From: a virus
Length of the DNA: 25,816 nt
Virus record (IMG/VR): IMGVR_UViG_3300042860_004360
Location: 1 to 25,816 of that record
Reading direction: 5' to 3' (one strand)
Below the pieces are notes generated by a model. The model made no database searches and had not been told where the DNA came from. It saw only the letters and a program-made list of their open reading frames with translations. Position numbers and translations under genes: made by a program. Positions within the stretch are counted from its first letter, which is position 1. Each line of letters opens with the position of its first letter. Positions 15,259-22,539 of this stretch are shown in pieces.

Positions 15259-15581
15259 TTATTTTTATCTGGTCGAAAAATAGATACTTTGCCACTACGA
15301 GATACTGTGGATTTGATTTTTTTCTTGAAATCGTCATTTACTTCTGATGCTGCTTTTGTCATAATAGCCACAGAATTGATCTTCTTATTGTTGGTTTGTG
15401 TAATCATAAGATCTTTACTATTAACCTTCGAAGAAGTTGTTTTTATTTTAGTATTATTGCTAGATTGTTTGGTTGCTTTTTTGATATCTGAAATATCTAC
15501 TTTGAGTTCTTTGGATATTTGTTCATCAGATTTCCCTATACTATTTAGGTACAATATTGCGTACTTTGTTTCTTTGTTCAT
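15255..15581 (-). CDS. Small basic protein with an HTH-like N-terminus
   Basis: A 108-residue protein. The first 40 residues (YAILYLNSIGKSDEQISKEL, then a Val-Asp-Ile-Ser-Asp-Ile turn) look like a helix-turn-helix of the sigma-region-4 or resolvase type. The rest is a Lys/Ser/Thr/Asn-rich linker and a basic tail ending SVSRSGKVSIFRPDKNK-like. It is ATGA-coupled to both neighbours. It may be a DNA-binding or transcription factor of the phage; that is inference from pattern. Confidence 0.72.
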   Translation of the reverse strand: MNKETKYAILYLNSIGKSDEQISKELKVDISDIKKATKQSSNNTKIKTTSSKVNSKDLMITQTNNKKINSVAIMTKAASEVNDDFKKKIKSTVSRSGKVSIFRPDKNK

Positions 15582-15964
15582 GTTAGTTCCCTTTCTGCAT
15601 TATTTAACCATGCGACATTTTTTGTTCTTAAAAAATTTACATACATATCAAAAACCTTTTGATTAACTCTGGTGAAACTGAATTCATTTTTACCTACTTT
15701 TGATAAGAATTTATTAGCTTTGCCTTCTGAATATAGTCCTATTGGATTAAATATCTTACCATATAATCCAACCTTTACAAAATATTGAGTATCGCTATCG
15801 TTGTTGATTTTGGAATAAGCGTAAGCATTTTTTTCATTTTTGGTTCGCGGATTGTTGTTTTCATCCAAGAAATCGTGTTTTCCTAAAACAGTATAATAAT
15901 TCCTATCCGAAACTGGATCTATTTTGGAAGGATTGATTTGGAATATATTAGAATAATGATTCAT
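15578..15964 (-). CDS. Unknown protein
   Basis: A 128-residue protein with no recognised family. It is soluble and mixed alpha/beta. It contains YFVKVGLYGKIFNPIGLY and a C-terminal stretch with VFDMYVNFLRTKNVAWLN that looks helical. It overlaps the FmdB-like gene upstream by ATGA and the HTH-like gene downstream by ATGA. Gene reality rests on the coupled overlaps and the lack of any competing frame. Confidence 0.75.
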   Translation of the reverse strand: MNHYSNIFQINPSKIDPVSDRNYYTVLGKHDFLDENNNPRTKNEKNAYAYSKINNDSDTQYFVKVGLYGKIFNPIGLYSEGKANKFLSKVGKNEFSFTRVNQKVFDMYVNFLRTKNVAWLNNAERELT

Positions 15965-16338
15965 TTTTTACCTCGTTTAGTTTTGCCTTTGGATCCTGGC
16001 CATTTGATTTTTTCTGGTTTTTTGATTCTGCTCATGCCTGTTGGTAATGTCTTAGTACTTTCATCAAATTTATATTCGTTATGTTTATGATATAAATGAG
16101 TTTTTTCATCCTCGCTCATTCTGTCACTATTACGTTTAGCTAAATCGCCTAATGTTTTTAATTCTGTATCAGACTTACGAACACTTGTGCTTTGTGTTAT
16201 CACATCATCAACATATCTTCTGTGGGTTTGTTTACTGTGGCATTTTTCACATTTGGGATGATCTATATAGTCTTTGATATAAAAAAATAATTCAAATCTA
16301 TTTTGACATTTTTCGCACTGATATGAGTATGTTGGCAT
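15961..16338 (-). CDS. FmdB-like zinc-ribbon protein
   Basis: A 125-residue protein whose N-terminus MPTYSYQCEKCQNRFE is the signature of the FmdB-type regulatory zinc ribbon. The second cysteine pair is at 30 and 33 (CEKC), so the metal site is Cys8, 11, 30 and 33. Start choice: the longer frame reaches 16371, but ATG at 16338 overlaps the HNH stop as TAATG and gives the family's normal MPTY start. The tail is basic (KGKTKRGKK) and may bind nucleic acid. The function of phage FmdB-like proteins is not established. Confidence 0.85.
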   Translation of the reverse strand: MPTYSYQCEKCQNRFELFFYIKDYIDHPKCEKCHSKQTHRRYVDDVITQSTSVRKSDTELKTLGDLAKRNSDRMSEDEKTHLYHKHNEYKFDESTKTLPTGMSRIKKPEKIKWPGSKGKTKRGKK

Positions 16339-16913
16339 TATAGATAAGATTCCGGCAGATATGTCTTCCATTCTTCTGGTAGATCATCTTTTATCTTAAG
16401 AAGATGTTCGGCAATAGGCAAGAATTTCATATTTTTATTTGGTTTTATTGGTAATTTAATCAAGGGCATATTAGCTTGTTTGGGTGTTTTATTACCCTTT
16501 TTACGATTACAGTATGTACACGCCGTGACTATATTTGTCCAACTAGTTGGTGATGATGGTCCTGTCCATTTAGATTTTGGTATAACATGATCATATGTTA
16601 GACTACTCATTTCATATTGTTTATGGCAATATTGACAAGTATAATTATCTCTGATAAAAATATTTTTACGAGAGAATATAACATCCTGATTATTGATTCT
16701 AAAAAATCTTTGCGTTTTGGTTACTGCTGGAATAGGATATTTTTTATCTACTCCATTGATGTGATCGTTTTTATAGAAATCTATTATTTCAATACCGTAT
16801 CTAGGATTATTTTCAAATCTTATAGACCATATAATAGCCTTTTGCCAGGATATTATACTTAATGGACTATAATCAGCATTCAATAATAGACATTGTTTAT
16901 GTTTTTGTTCCAT
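16338..16913 (-). CDS. HNH endonuclease
   Basis: A 191-residue HNH nuclease. The core shows CQYC (93-96), the first catalytic His in YDHVIPKSKW (Asp108-His109), Asn127 in TSWTNIV, and CTYCNRKKGNKTP (132-144), which closes the treble-clef site. The N-terminal part (LNADYSPLSIISWQKAI) is the usual leader of this HNH family. ATG at 16913 is preferred over an in-frame TTG two codons earlier; neither has a clear Shine-Dalgarno. It overlaps the end of phoH by 17 bases. Phage HNH enzymes may serve packaging, homing or host DNA attack; the sequence alone does not choose. Confidence 0.88.
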   Translation of the reverse strand: MEQKHKQCLLLNADYSPLSIISWQKAIIWSIRFENNPRYGIEIIDFYKNDHINGVDKKYPIPAVTKTQRFFRINNQDVIFSRKNIFIRDNYTCQYCHKQYEMSSLTYDHVIPKSKWTGPSSPTSWTNIVTACTYCNRKKGNKTPKQANMPLIKLPIKPNKNMKFLPIAEHLLKIKDDLPEEWKTYLPESYL

Positions 16914-17616
16914 TTTCAAAATTATCTAATCTTGCTAAAATTTTTGCTATTATTGGATTTCTCACTATGTCTGATGATTCTAATTTACAATTCCCGATAC
17001 CTTCTATTCCATCTAGAGCATTGATCATATGAATAAATCCACCCTGTAAGTGTCTACTAAGATCGGATTGTCCAATATCGCCAGTTAGTATTAATTTACT
17101 CTCGTGACCAACTCTTGTCAATAACATTTTTAATTGTTCGTATGATGCGTTTTGGCACTCGTCAGCAACAATGAAACAGTTGTGAAAATTACGACCTCTC
17201 ATTAAACCTAAAGGTACTACTTCTATCTTATTATTTAGTTTTAATGAAGCATACTGGGCCATACTAATAAAATGATTAATTTCATCAATAATAGGCAATA
17301 AATAAGGATGTAATTTTTCTTCCGCCGTTCCTGGTAGATATCCTATTTTTTCACCAGCCTCTATAACTGGCCTTGTGATAACAATTCTATTAACCTTTTG
17401 GTCTAATAAATACTCTAGTGCCATACCAATTGCTATGTGGGTTTTACCTGATCCGGCTAACCCTTGACAAAAAGTTATAGTATTTTCAGCAACAGTTCTT
17501 ATATATTCTTTTTGATTTTCGCTCCTGGGTTTTAATCTATTTCTATAGATAGGACCAGATTGTTCAATATCATTAGTGAGATCAACAGCTTTTTTCTTTT
17601 TATTATTTTTTCTCAA
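16897..17616 (-). CDS. phoH: PhoH-like ATPase
   Basis: A 239-residue PhoH-family P-loop ATPase with Walker A GLAGSGKTH (52-60), the conserved ITRPVIEAGEKIGYLPG segment, Walker B FIVADECQN (148-156) and ILTGDIGQSD. The start is a TTG at 17616, 7 bases after AAAGGG; no ATG lies nearby, and the preceding gap to nrdJ is only 24 bases. A basic N-terminal stretch (KNNKKKKA) is present. PhoH is common in large phages and may act in RNA metabolism; the cellular role is not settled. Confidence 0.9.
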   Translation of the reverse strand: MRKNNKKKKAVDLTNDIEQSGPIYRNRLKPRSENQKEYIRTVAENTITFCQGLAGSGKTHIAIGMALEYLLDQKVNRIVITRPVIEAGEKIGYLPGTAEEKLHPYLLPIIDEINHFISMAQYASLKLNNKIEVVPLGLMRGRNFHNCFIVADECQNASYEQLKMLLTRVGHESKLILTGDIGQSDLSRHLQGGFIHMINALDGIEGIGNCKLESSDIVRNPIIAKILARLDNFENGTKT

Positions 17617-17640
17617 TGTTTACCCTTTGCGAATAGTGGA

Positions 17641-19833
17641 TTAAATTAGACATGCACCGCCAGCGCAACTAATTTCCTCTATTCCCACGGTATTGTCCTC
17701 TGTTTCAGATAGTTGCGTATAATCAACCTTTTTGAAACTATTATATAGATCACAATAGATTTTCCAATTATAAACGTCTTTCATGCAATATGTTAAACGT
17801 TTGATATCACCATCAAAATATTTACCAGCAAAGTTTTTCATTTTCGTAACAAATAATAACTTATCTTGAGCATCGTCTGTCTTTGCTTGATTCATACTAA
17901 CGTAATCGCAAGCGGCCCAAAGATTGTTATCGAATGCGTTAAGAGATAACTCGATTAGACCAGAACACCACAATGCAGCATCACCATACTCTTTAACAAT
18001 TTCACGACTAGTATAAACTGTGGTAAATGGTGCTTGTGGATAGTCTTTATCGCCACTCTGAGGAATCAAACTAATACCGGCAAAATATTTACGATTATCA
18101 TAAATAAATTTGGTTACGTCTTCCCATTCGTCAGGCTTAACCGTAACAGTATTACTAACATTATGGCTCAAATATTCTTGAGTACATAAGCCTTTATTTT
18201 TTCCTGATTGTACCCAATGCTTTTGAGTATCTTTTACTATTGATAACATTTCAACGGCTGGTAATTGATTCTTTAATTTTGCACCATCAGGTACTTCTAT
18301 AGGAAATTTAATAACTTCATCAGTATTATTGGCCGACCAAGATGATTTTTCGCAGGCTTGCGGGTTTAATTTTTTGAAGTGTTGGTATGGTGCTTCTAAA
18401 ATGTTCGCCTGTACATGACGTATATATCGTTTGGCGTGATGTGGATGTATACCAGAACTAGTACCCAACATACTACTGCTGGTACCTTCTGGTTTTAAGC
18501 ATGTGACTCTAGCCGCTTGATTAATACCTATCTTTTTTGCTAATTCTTTATTTGTTTCGACCGCTATTTTAGCGCCTTTGGTCAAAACCTTTTCTGTCAA
18601 GACCAGATCGTGCTTTTCCATTGTGCCAGTTAATGACACGCCTAATAGGGCTTCCCTGTCAAAAATCCTTTCACTAGTTTCTCCCAAATAATCCAATTTA
18701 GTAAAACCAGCTTGAAGAGTACCAATAATGGAAGCTGCTTTGCACCTTTCATAAAAATCCTCCTCGTCGGTTACACTAGAACAATTAATGGTAGAAAGAT
18801 TGCAACCCTGCCATCCGCTCTTACCATTTTCTTCATCGACAGGCCACATACCAATTTCTACACATGGATTAAAAATCATTTCTGTAGACTCGCTCCAAAT
18901 AAATCCTGGTTCTCCGAATTCTTTCACAGATTGCATAAGAGTATCAAATTCCTCAAAAGTAGTTTCATTCTTTAGTAGGAGTGCGGAATTGTTACTTCTT
19001 GCTCTCTGTGGATTGTCAATAAACCAATTACCGGTTTTAGCTTTTGCCATTTCTTCGTCATCGGGACTAAATAGCGCTAAACTAGCCGAACGCCTTACTC
19101 CTCCACTTAAAACAGCATCGCTACTATGCATCACTATATCATAAGCGTCGATAGGACGTAATTTTTTTTGTCCATTTGCTATACAACGATCTAATAAAGA
19201 TCTGATTTTTTCAAGGCCATTTGCTAATGGCTCATAACCGGGTGCTTTACCCACGCCGGATGCCAAAGACGATCCTTTTGGTCTAATATTAGTATAATCA
19301 AAAACTATATGACAATTTTTATATTGTTTGAATTCTTCTACTGGTTTACTAAAATAAGAACTAAGTAAAACACCTAAAGCATCGGCCCAACCTTCTATGC
19401 TATCGTCAATAACATATTTAGTTCCAACATCTTCTACGGGGGCGTGCTCTAGTGTTGGTAATTTAGAAACATGGTGTTTTTGTACACTAAATCCGGTTCC
19501 ACTTCCGCACAATAATAACCAGAAACATTCTTGGAAAAAACGTAATCTATCACAGTAAGAACTGGTACAGTTATAGATTTTTGCGTGTCTTTTAAGAATA
19601 GGATCGCCACCAAATTGGAGTGCTCTTTGAGAACCAAGAACCTTTTTCTTATACATTATATCATAAGCCCAATCAATATCGTCTTTGATTCCAAACTCAT
19701 CATACTTCGTGTGCATCATGTCACGGACTCTATCAACCGCTTCTTTCCATGTTTCACGGCGATTCTTATCCTCAATCCAACGAGCGTATTTACTAACGAA
19801 TGTATAATTTTGCAGTTCTTGGAGCGCCGACAT
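17641..19833 (-). CDS. nrdJ: Class II (B12-dependent) ribonucleotide reductase, monomeric type
   Basis: A 730-residue enzyme that would reduce ribonucleoside triphosphates to deoxy forms using adenosylcobalamin. Length and layout match the Lactobacillus leichmannii monomeric class. The active site holds Cys89 (YNCTSSYC), NPCVEIGM with the thiyl Cys324 and Glu326, and Cys344 in GCNLSTIN. The C-terminus CAGGACLI supplies the swinging cysteine pair Cys723 and Cys728. It has an excellent ribosome site, AGGAGATAATATG, which lies within the end of the tiny ORF upstream. No thioredoxin gene or B12 riboswitch is seen nearby, so it would rely on host B12 and reductant. With dCMP deaminase and dNMP kinase it makes the nucleotide set. 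Confidence 0.92.
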   Translation of the reverse strand: MSALQELQNYTFVSKYARWIEDKNRRETWKEAVDRVRDMMHTKYDEFGIKDDIDWAYDIMYKKKVLGSQRALQFGGDPILKRHAKIYNCTSSYCDRLRFFQECFWLLLCGSGTGFSVQKHHVSKLPTLEHAPVEDVGTKYVIDDSIEGWADALGVLLSSYFSKPVEEFKQYKNCHIVFDYTNIRPKGSSLASGVGKAPGYEPLANGLEKIRSLLDRCIANGQKKLRPIDAYDIVMHSSDAVLSGGVRRSASLALFSPDDEEMAKAKTGNWFIDNPQRARSNNSALLLKNETTFEEFDTLMQSVKEFGEPGFIWSESTEMIFNPCVEIGMWPVDEENGKSGWQGCNLSTINCSSVTDEEDFYERCKAASIIGTLQAGFTKLDYLGETSERIFDREALLGVSLTGTMEKHDLVLTEKVLTKGAKIAVETNKELAKKIGINQAARVTCLKPEGTSSSMLGTSSGIHPHHAKRYIRHVQANILEAPYQHFKKLNPQACEKSSWSANNTDEVIKFPIEVPDGAKLKNQLPAVEMLSIVKDTQKHWVQSGKNKGLCTQEYLSHNVSNTVTVKPDEWEDVTKFIYDNRKYFAGISLIPQSGDKDYPQAPFTTVYTSREIVKEYGDAALWCSGLIELSLNAFDNNLWAACDYVSMNQAKTDDAQDKLLFVTKMKNFAGKYFDGDIKRLTYCMKDVYNWKIYCDLYNSFKKVDYTQLSETEDNTVGIEEISCAGGACLI

Positions 19834-19834
19834 A

Positions 19835-19972
19835 TTATCTCCTATATAAAATTGCTGAAATGCCCAGTAATACTGTGAGTTGAAAAGAAGTTAAACACAT
19901 TTCTGTATTACCGGTAAACTTATGATATAAAAAAATAAAAATACTAATATAGAATAATACTGTTGTATTCAT
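19835..19972 (-). CDS. Tiny two-helix membrane protein between dCMP deaminase and nrdJ
   Basis: A 45-codon frame from ATG 19972 to TAA 19837-19835. The ATG overlaps the TGA of the dCMP deaminase gene as ATGA, the pattern used throughout this genome. Two hydrophobic stretches, TTVLFYISIFIFLY and FQLTVLLGISAILY, flank a short polar loop; the end is Arg-Arg. The ribosome site upstream is weak (GGTGGTG). It fills almost the whole gap before nrdJ. No family is recognised. The coupling argues that it is translated; protein evidence is lacking. Confidence 0.55.
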   Translation of the reverse strand: MNTTVLFYISIFIFLYHKFTGNTEMCLTSFQLTVLLGISAILYRR

Positions 19973-20436
19973 AATACACCACCGAGTTCTTTCAGCCAAG
20001 AAAGATTTGGTTCTATATAAATAATTTCTATTCCGCTCATTGAGACAAATTTTCTAAAAATATTTTGGGCTTCTTCATTGAATAAATGTGTACCATGATT
20101 ATTTGACATAACTACTTTTCTTATACCTTCTTGCCATAAAGCCATAATACAGTCATTACAACTTTGACCAGTAACATACGCTATACCATTATCTGGTCTA
20201 ACAACACAGTTAGATAGCGCATTTCTTTCGGCATGAATCATCCATGGATATTTTTCTGGCCGTGTTCTAGGTAATAAATCATCATCAAGTCCACGAGGAA
20301 AGCCATTATATCCTACGCCTAGAATTCTATCCCTAGAATCTGTGATAACGCAGCCGTGCTGTGTTTGCATATCGTGACTACGTTGAGAAACAACTTTAGC
20401 CAAACCTAAAAAATAATCTGTCCACGATGGTCTCAT
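19969..20436 (-). CDS. dCMP deaminase (ComEB-type)
   Basis: A 155-residue zinc-dependent deaminase that would convert dCMP to dUMP toward dTTP. It starts with the conserved RPSWTDYFLGLAKVVSQRS, so the ATG at 20436 is secure. The zinc site is HAERNAL (His68, Glu70) and QSCNDC (Cys93, Cys96), but the usual Pro before the first Cys is Ser92. A near-consensus promoter ends 6 bases before the ATG, which predicts a leaderless mRNA. It is coupled by ATGA to the tiny membrane ORF and so to nrdJ. No thymidylate synthase is in the window. Confidence 0.9.
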   Translation of the reverse strand: MRPSWTDYFLGLAKVVSQRSHDMQTQHGCVITDSRDRILGVGYNGFPRGLDDDLLPRTRPEKYPWMIHAERNALSNCVVRPDNGIAYVTGQSCNDCIMALWQEGIRKVVMSNNHGTHLFNEEAQNIFRKFVSMSGIEIIYIEPNLSWLKELGGVL

Positions 20437-20442
20437 GGAAGT

Positions 20443-20470
20443 ATTATAGCAAACCTACGCGTCTGGTCAA
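20443..20470 (-). promoter_or_regulatory. Sigma70-type promoter predicting a leaderless dCMP deaminase mRNA
   Basis: TTGACC at 20470-20465, a 16-base spacer, then TATAAT at 20448-20443. The TGA stop of the upstream GlsB-like gene lies inside the -35 box. With the -10 hexamer at -12 to -7, position +1 is 20436, the A of the deaminase ATG. It would start the nucleotide-metabolism operon. Confidence 0.7.
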
Positions 20471-20721
20471 GATTTATTTGTTGTGAGTTTGTTATACAGA
20501 ACCAATGATAATACTGCACCAGCAACACCCATAACAACACCGGCAGGAGATACAGCATCGTAGTTTCCTAATAAATACAGGATTGCTCCGCCCATATAAG
20601 AGCCAGCAACACCCAATGCTACTGTTTTAACAAAACCAAAATTTTCTTCTCCGGGTACTATACTTTTAGCAATAGAACCAACAAATAAACCATATACGCA
20701 CCATACTAAAATGTTAAACAT
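20467..20721 (-). CDS. GlsB/YeaQ/YmgE-like small membrane protein
   Basis: An 84-residue protein with three predicted transmembrane segments (about 2-20, 32-51 and 59-76). The G-x2-A-K-x3-PG loop, the GxxGxxxGG-like second helix (LGVAGSYMGG) and the third glycine-rich helix fit the transglycosylase-associated GlsB/YeaQ/YmgE family. Family function is unknown. It shares VPxEENFGxV with the next upstream protein and overlaps that gene by 8 bases. Its stop lies in the -35 box of the following promoter. A role in membrane stress or lysis would be inference. Confidence 0.83.
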   Translation of the reverse strand: MFNILVWCVYGLFVGSIAKSIVPGEENFGFVKTVALGVAGSYMGGAILYLLGNYDAVSPAGVVMGVAGAVLSLVLYNKLTTNKS

Positions 20722-21109
20722 TTGCTGCCTCCACTAAGGTTATGACTTCATCATCCTTGAGATCTGCTCCTGTATCTAAAATAGCGTTCAATAGTTGAAT
20801 ACCATATTTAGCATATTGTTCTTTTGGTAACTCTCTTCTTAATATTCTTTTAATTCTCATCTGTGTGAACAGACCACGACGAGCACTATATTCTTTAATT
20901 TCTGATCCGTAAAGATTGTATTTATCTTGAGAGGTATAGTTTCCAGATAATTTATTTTTATTACATTCTTGTAATACTCTAATAACTGTTAGAATAATAC
21001 TAATCATCATAAGAATAGCAATAACGCTACCAAAATTTTCTTCTTGTGGTACTCCGGCTTTATTTAAAACCTTTGCGGCTATTGCTTTTAACTGTTCATC
21101 ATTATTCAT
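20714..21109 (-). CDS. Single-span membrane protein with a shared EENFG motif
   Basis: A 131-residue protein with one clear membrane helix (about 28-46, SVIAILMMISIILTVIRV) after a short acidic N-terminus and the motif VPQEENFG. The C-terminal 85 residues are soluble with a basic patch (RIKRILRRELPKEQYAKYG). It is ATGA-coupled to the zinc-motif gene upstream and overlaps the GlsB-like gene by 8 bases. No family is recognised. The motif just before the helix recurs in the downstream GlsB-like protein, which suggests a common partner or a duplicated exchange segment. Confidence 0.75.
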   Translation of the reverse strand: MNNDEQLKAIAAKVLNKAGVPQEENFGSVIAILMMISIILTVIRVLQECNKNKLSGNYTSQDKYNLYGSEIKEYSARRGLFTQMRIKRILRRELPKEQYAKYGIQLLNAILDTGADLKDDEVITLVEAANV

Positions 21110-21444
21110 TTTTTGATTATCCTACATCCATTAGGTCCACATGATATAGTTGTTGAACCACTTTTAGTTACACCACTCTTAGATGGTTGTGTGAGTGTTT
21201 GTGTGCCTGTTTCTGGCTCACAATATCCACAATCAACCATTTTGATACCGTCACCACTCAAATATTTACCCGTACCCTTACATACTGGACAATTTTTCCT
21301 TTTGTATTTTGTATCAGGCATTTCAATATGTGTAGACTTAATAATGCCGCCAGCCAGAACAACAGATGCCGTAGTGGATCCTTTGTATTGAGATGATCCA
21401 AATAATATAGTTGCTACTAATACTAGCCCTAATAATTTATTCAT
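21106..21444 (-). CDS. Secreted protein with a DnaJ-type zinc knuckle
   Basis: A 112-residue protein with an N-terminal signal-like stretch (KLLGLVLVATILFG, about 3-16). It then has CPVCKGTGKYLSGDGIKMVDCGYC: Cys52-x2-Cys55-x-G-x-G and Cys72-x2-Cys75, the pattern of a DnaJ central zinc-finger half. The tail has a Cys-Gly-Pro-x-Gly-Cys turn near 102-107. There is no lipobox Cys near the signal. Being exported, it is unlikely to work as a DnaJ co-chaperone. It overlaps the 55-residue gene upstream by 8 bases. Function unknown; it belongs to the membrane and lysis-candidate island. Confidence 0.75.
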   Translation of the reverse strand: MNKLLGLVLVATILFGSSQYKGSTTASVVLAGGIIKSTHIEMPDTKYKRKNCPVCKGTGKYLSGDGIKMVDCGYCEPETGTQTLTQPSKSGVTKSGSTTISCGPNGCRIIKK

Positions 21445-21604
21445 TTTTTACTCTTGGAAAGATTCTTTTTCTTTTTGGTTTAGGATTATCAATATTATCA
21501 TCCGCTTCTGTTTTTTGCGGTACTATTAATTTAAGTACCGCCAAGATAAAAGTTAATAGCATACTAATTAGTCGTTGCAAAGCAATTTTATCTATTAGTC
21601 TCAT
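21437..21604 (-). CDS. Small basic-tailed membrane protein
   Basis: A 55-residue protein with start ATG 21604. AAGGTG lies 8 bases upstream, a good ribosome site, and the gap to the peptidase gene is 11 bases. One hydrophobic segment (about 12-29, LISMLLTFILAVLKLIV) is followed by an acidic stretch (TEADDNIDN) and a Lys/Arg-rich tail (PKPKRKRIFPRVK). It ends 8 bases into the next gene (ATGAATAA). Size and layout fit a spanin-like, pinholin-like or regulatory membrane peptide, but no family is recognised. Confidence 0.65.
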   Translation of the reverse strand: MRLIDKIALQRLISMLLTFILAVLKLIVPQKTEADDNIDNPKPKRKRIFPRVKNE

Positions 21605-21615
21605 TATTATACACC

Positions 21616-22539
21616 TTATAAGTAATCGAACCCATAATCTGGTAATTTTTGTACAGGAAATCCATTAAAATTACTAAAGGCATAAGTTCCATTTTGTTTA
21701 ATCATGCCTTCTGCTACGTCACTATGGATTAGGAATGAGCCGTCTGGAATTGGACCCCACTCTGGATGATCACCATCATTCCATTTACCCCAGCTATTTT
21801 GTACCAAAAACGATGTATCCCCATTGGTATCATCACACGCTATCCAAGCCATACAATGAGCCCAACTACCACTAGTTCTAGCAAATCCTTTACTATCTCT
21901 TTTATTACTAAAACCATAATTAGAACAGACTGCTAATCCATAGCCATTTGCTAATGCGTCTCGTGCTTCTTCAACACTTTTAATAAGTGATGTAGTTCTA
22001 ATTTGATGATCATTAGCTAAATCTAATACTTTATCCGGAACACCGCGACCACCCCATCCGGCACCAAGCATTCCGTCATATTTGCTAAGATCAACAACGC
22101 CCTTATAATTTTTACGAACAAGGACACCACCAATTTTATTAACAAATTCAGCGGCCTTGCTACCTGTCATACCTTGACCACTCCAACCTCTAGCGCCATA
22201 AATGGCTTCGGTTGCTCCTCTTGCTACCCAGCTTTCTTTTTCGCCCAATATATCTATTTCTACCGCTCTACTAATATCACATGCGTTTCTTGTACCATGA
22301 CTTACGCAATCGCCAGTAACTTGTCGTTCTTCATAAGGCTTTTTATCAAACTTCAAGACGCTTTTGTATGGAGTTGATAGTTTACCTTTACCACTATTTG
22401 TAATTCTAGAACTAGCATCACCAAAGTATGGATATTTTAAAATTTCCATTAAGTGATCAAATTCTAGTTGATTCCAAATGGCTCCTTGAAAGCCTTGTCT
22501 ATAGTTATTATAAAGATCAATTGGTGATAGTCGAGCCAT
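21616..22539 (-). CDS. Papain-like (C1) cysteine peptidase
   Basis: A 307-residue protein with a full papain-type triad. Cys78 lies in QVTGDCVSHG, with Gln73 as the oxyanion Gln. His228 lies in GSWAHCMAW and Asn248 in LVQNSWGKWND, the classic QNSWG. The Trp after the catalytic Cys of papain is replaced by Val. The first 70 residues could be a propeptide or targeting region. No signal peptide or membrane helix is seen. It is followed and preceded by small membrane genes, so a role in lysis (cleaving cell-wall peptides or membrane proteins) is a fair inference; proteolysis of virion or host proteins is the alternative. Confidence 0.88.
   Translation of the reverse strand: MARLSPIDLYNNYRQGFQGAIWNQLEFDHLMEILKYPYFGDASSRITNSGKGKLSTPYKSVLKFDKKPYEERQVTGDCVSHGTRNACDISRAVEIDILGEKESWVARGATEAIYGARGWSGQGMTGSKAAEFVNKIGGVLVRKNYKGVVDLSKYDGMLGAGWGGRGVPDKVLDLANDHQIRTTSLIKSVEEARDALANGYGLAVCSNYGFSNKRDSKGFARTSGSWAHCMAWIACDDTNGDTSFLVQNSWGKWNDGDHPEWGPIPDGSFLIHSDVAEGMIKQNGTYAFSNFNGFPVQKLPDYGFDYL

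Noticed and set aside
16338-16913. HNH gene as a recent homing insertion splitting a neighbour
   Set aside because: The genes on both sides (PhoH and FmdB-like) appear complete and the overlaps are ordinary, so no split target is seen.
19834-19968. B12 riboswitch before nrdJ
   Set aside because: The gap is filled by a coupled 45-codon frame, and I see no B12-box-like sequence or long structured leader.
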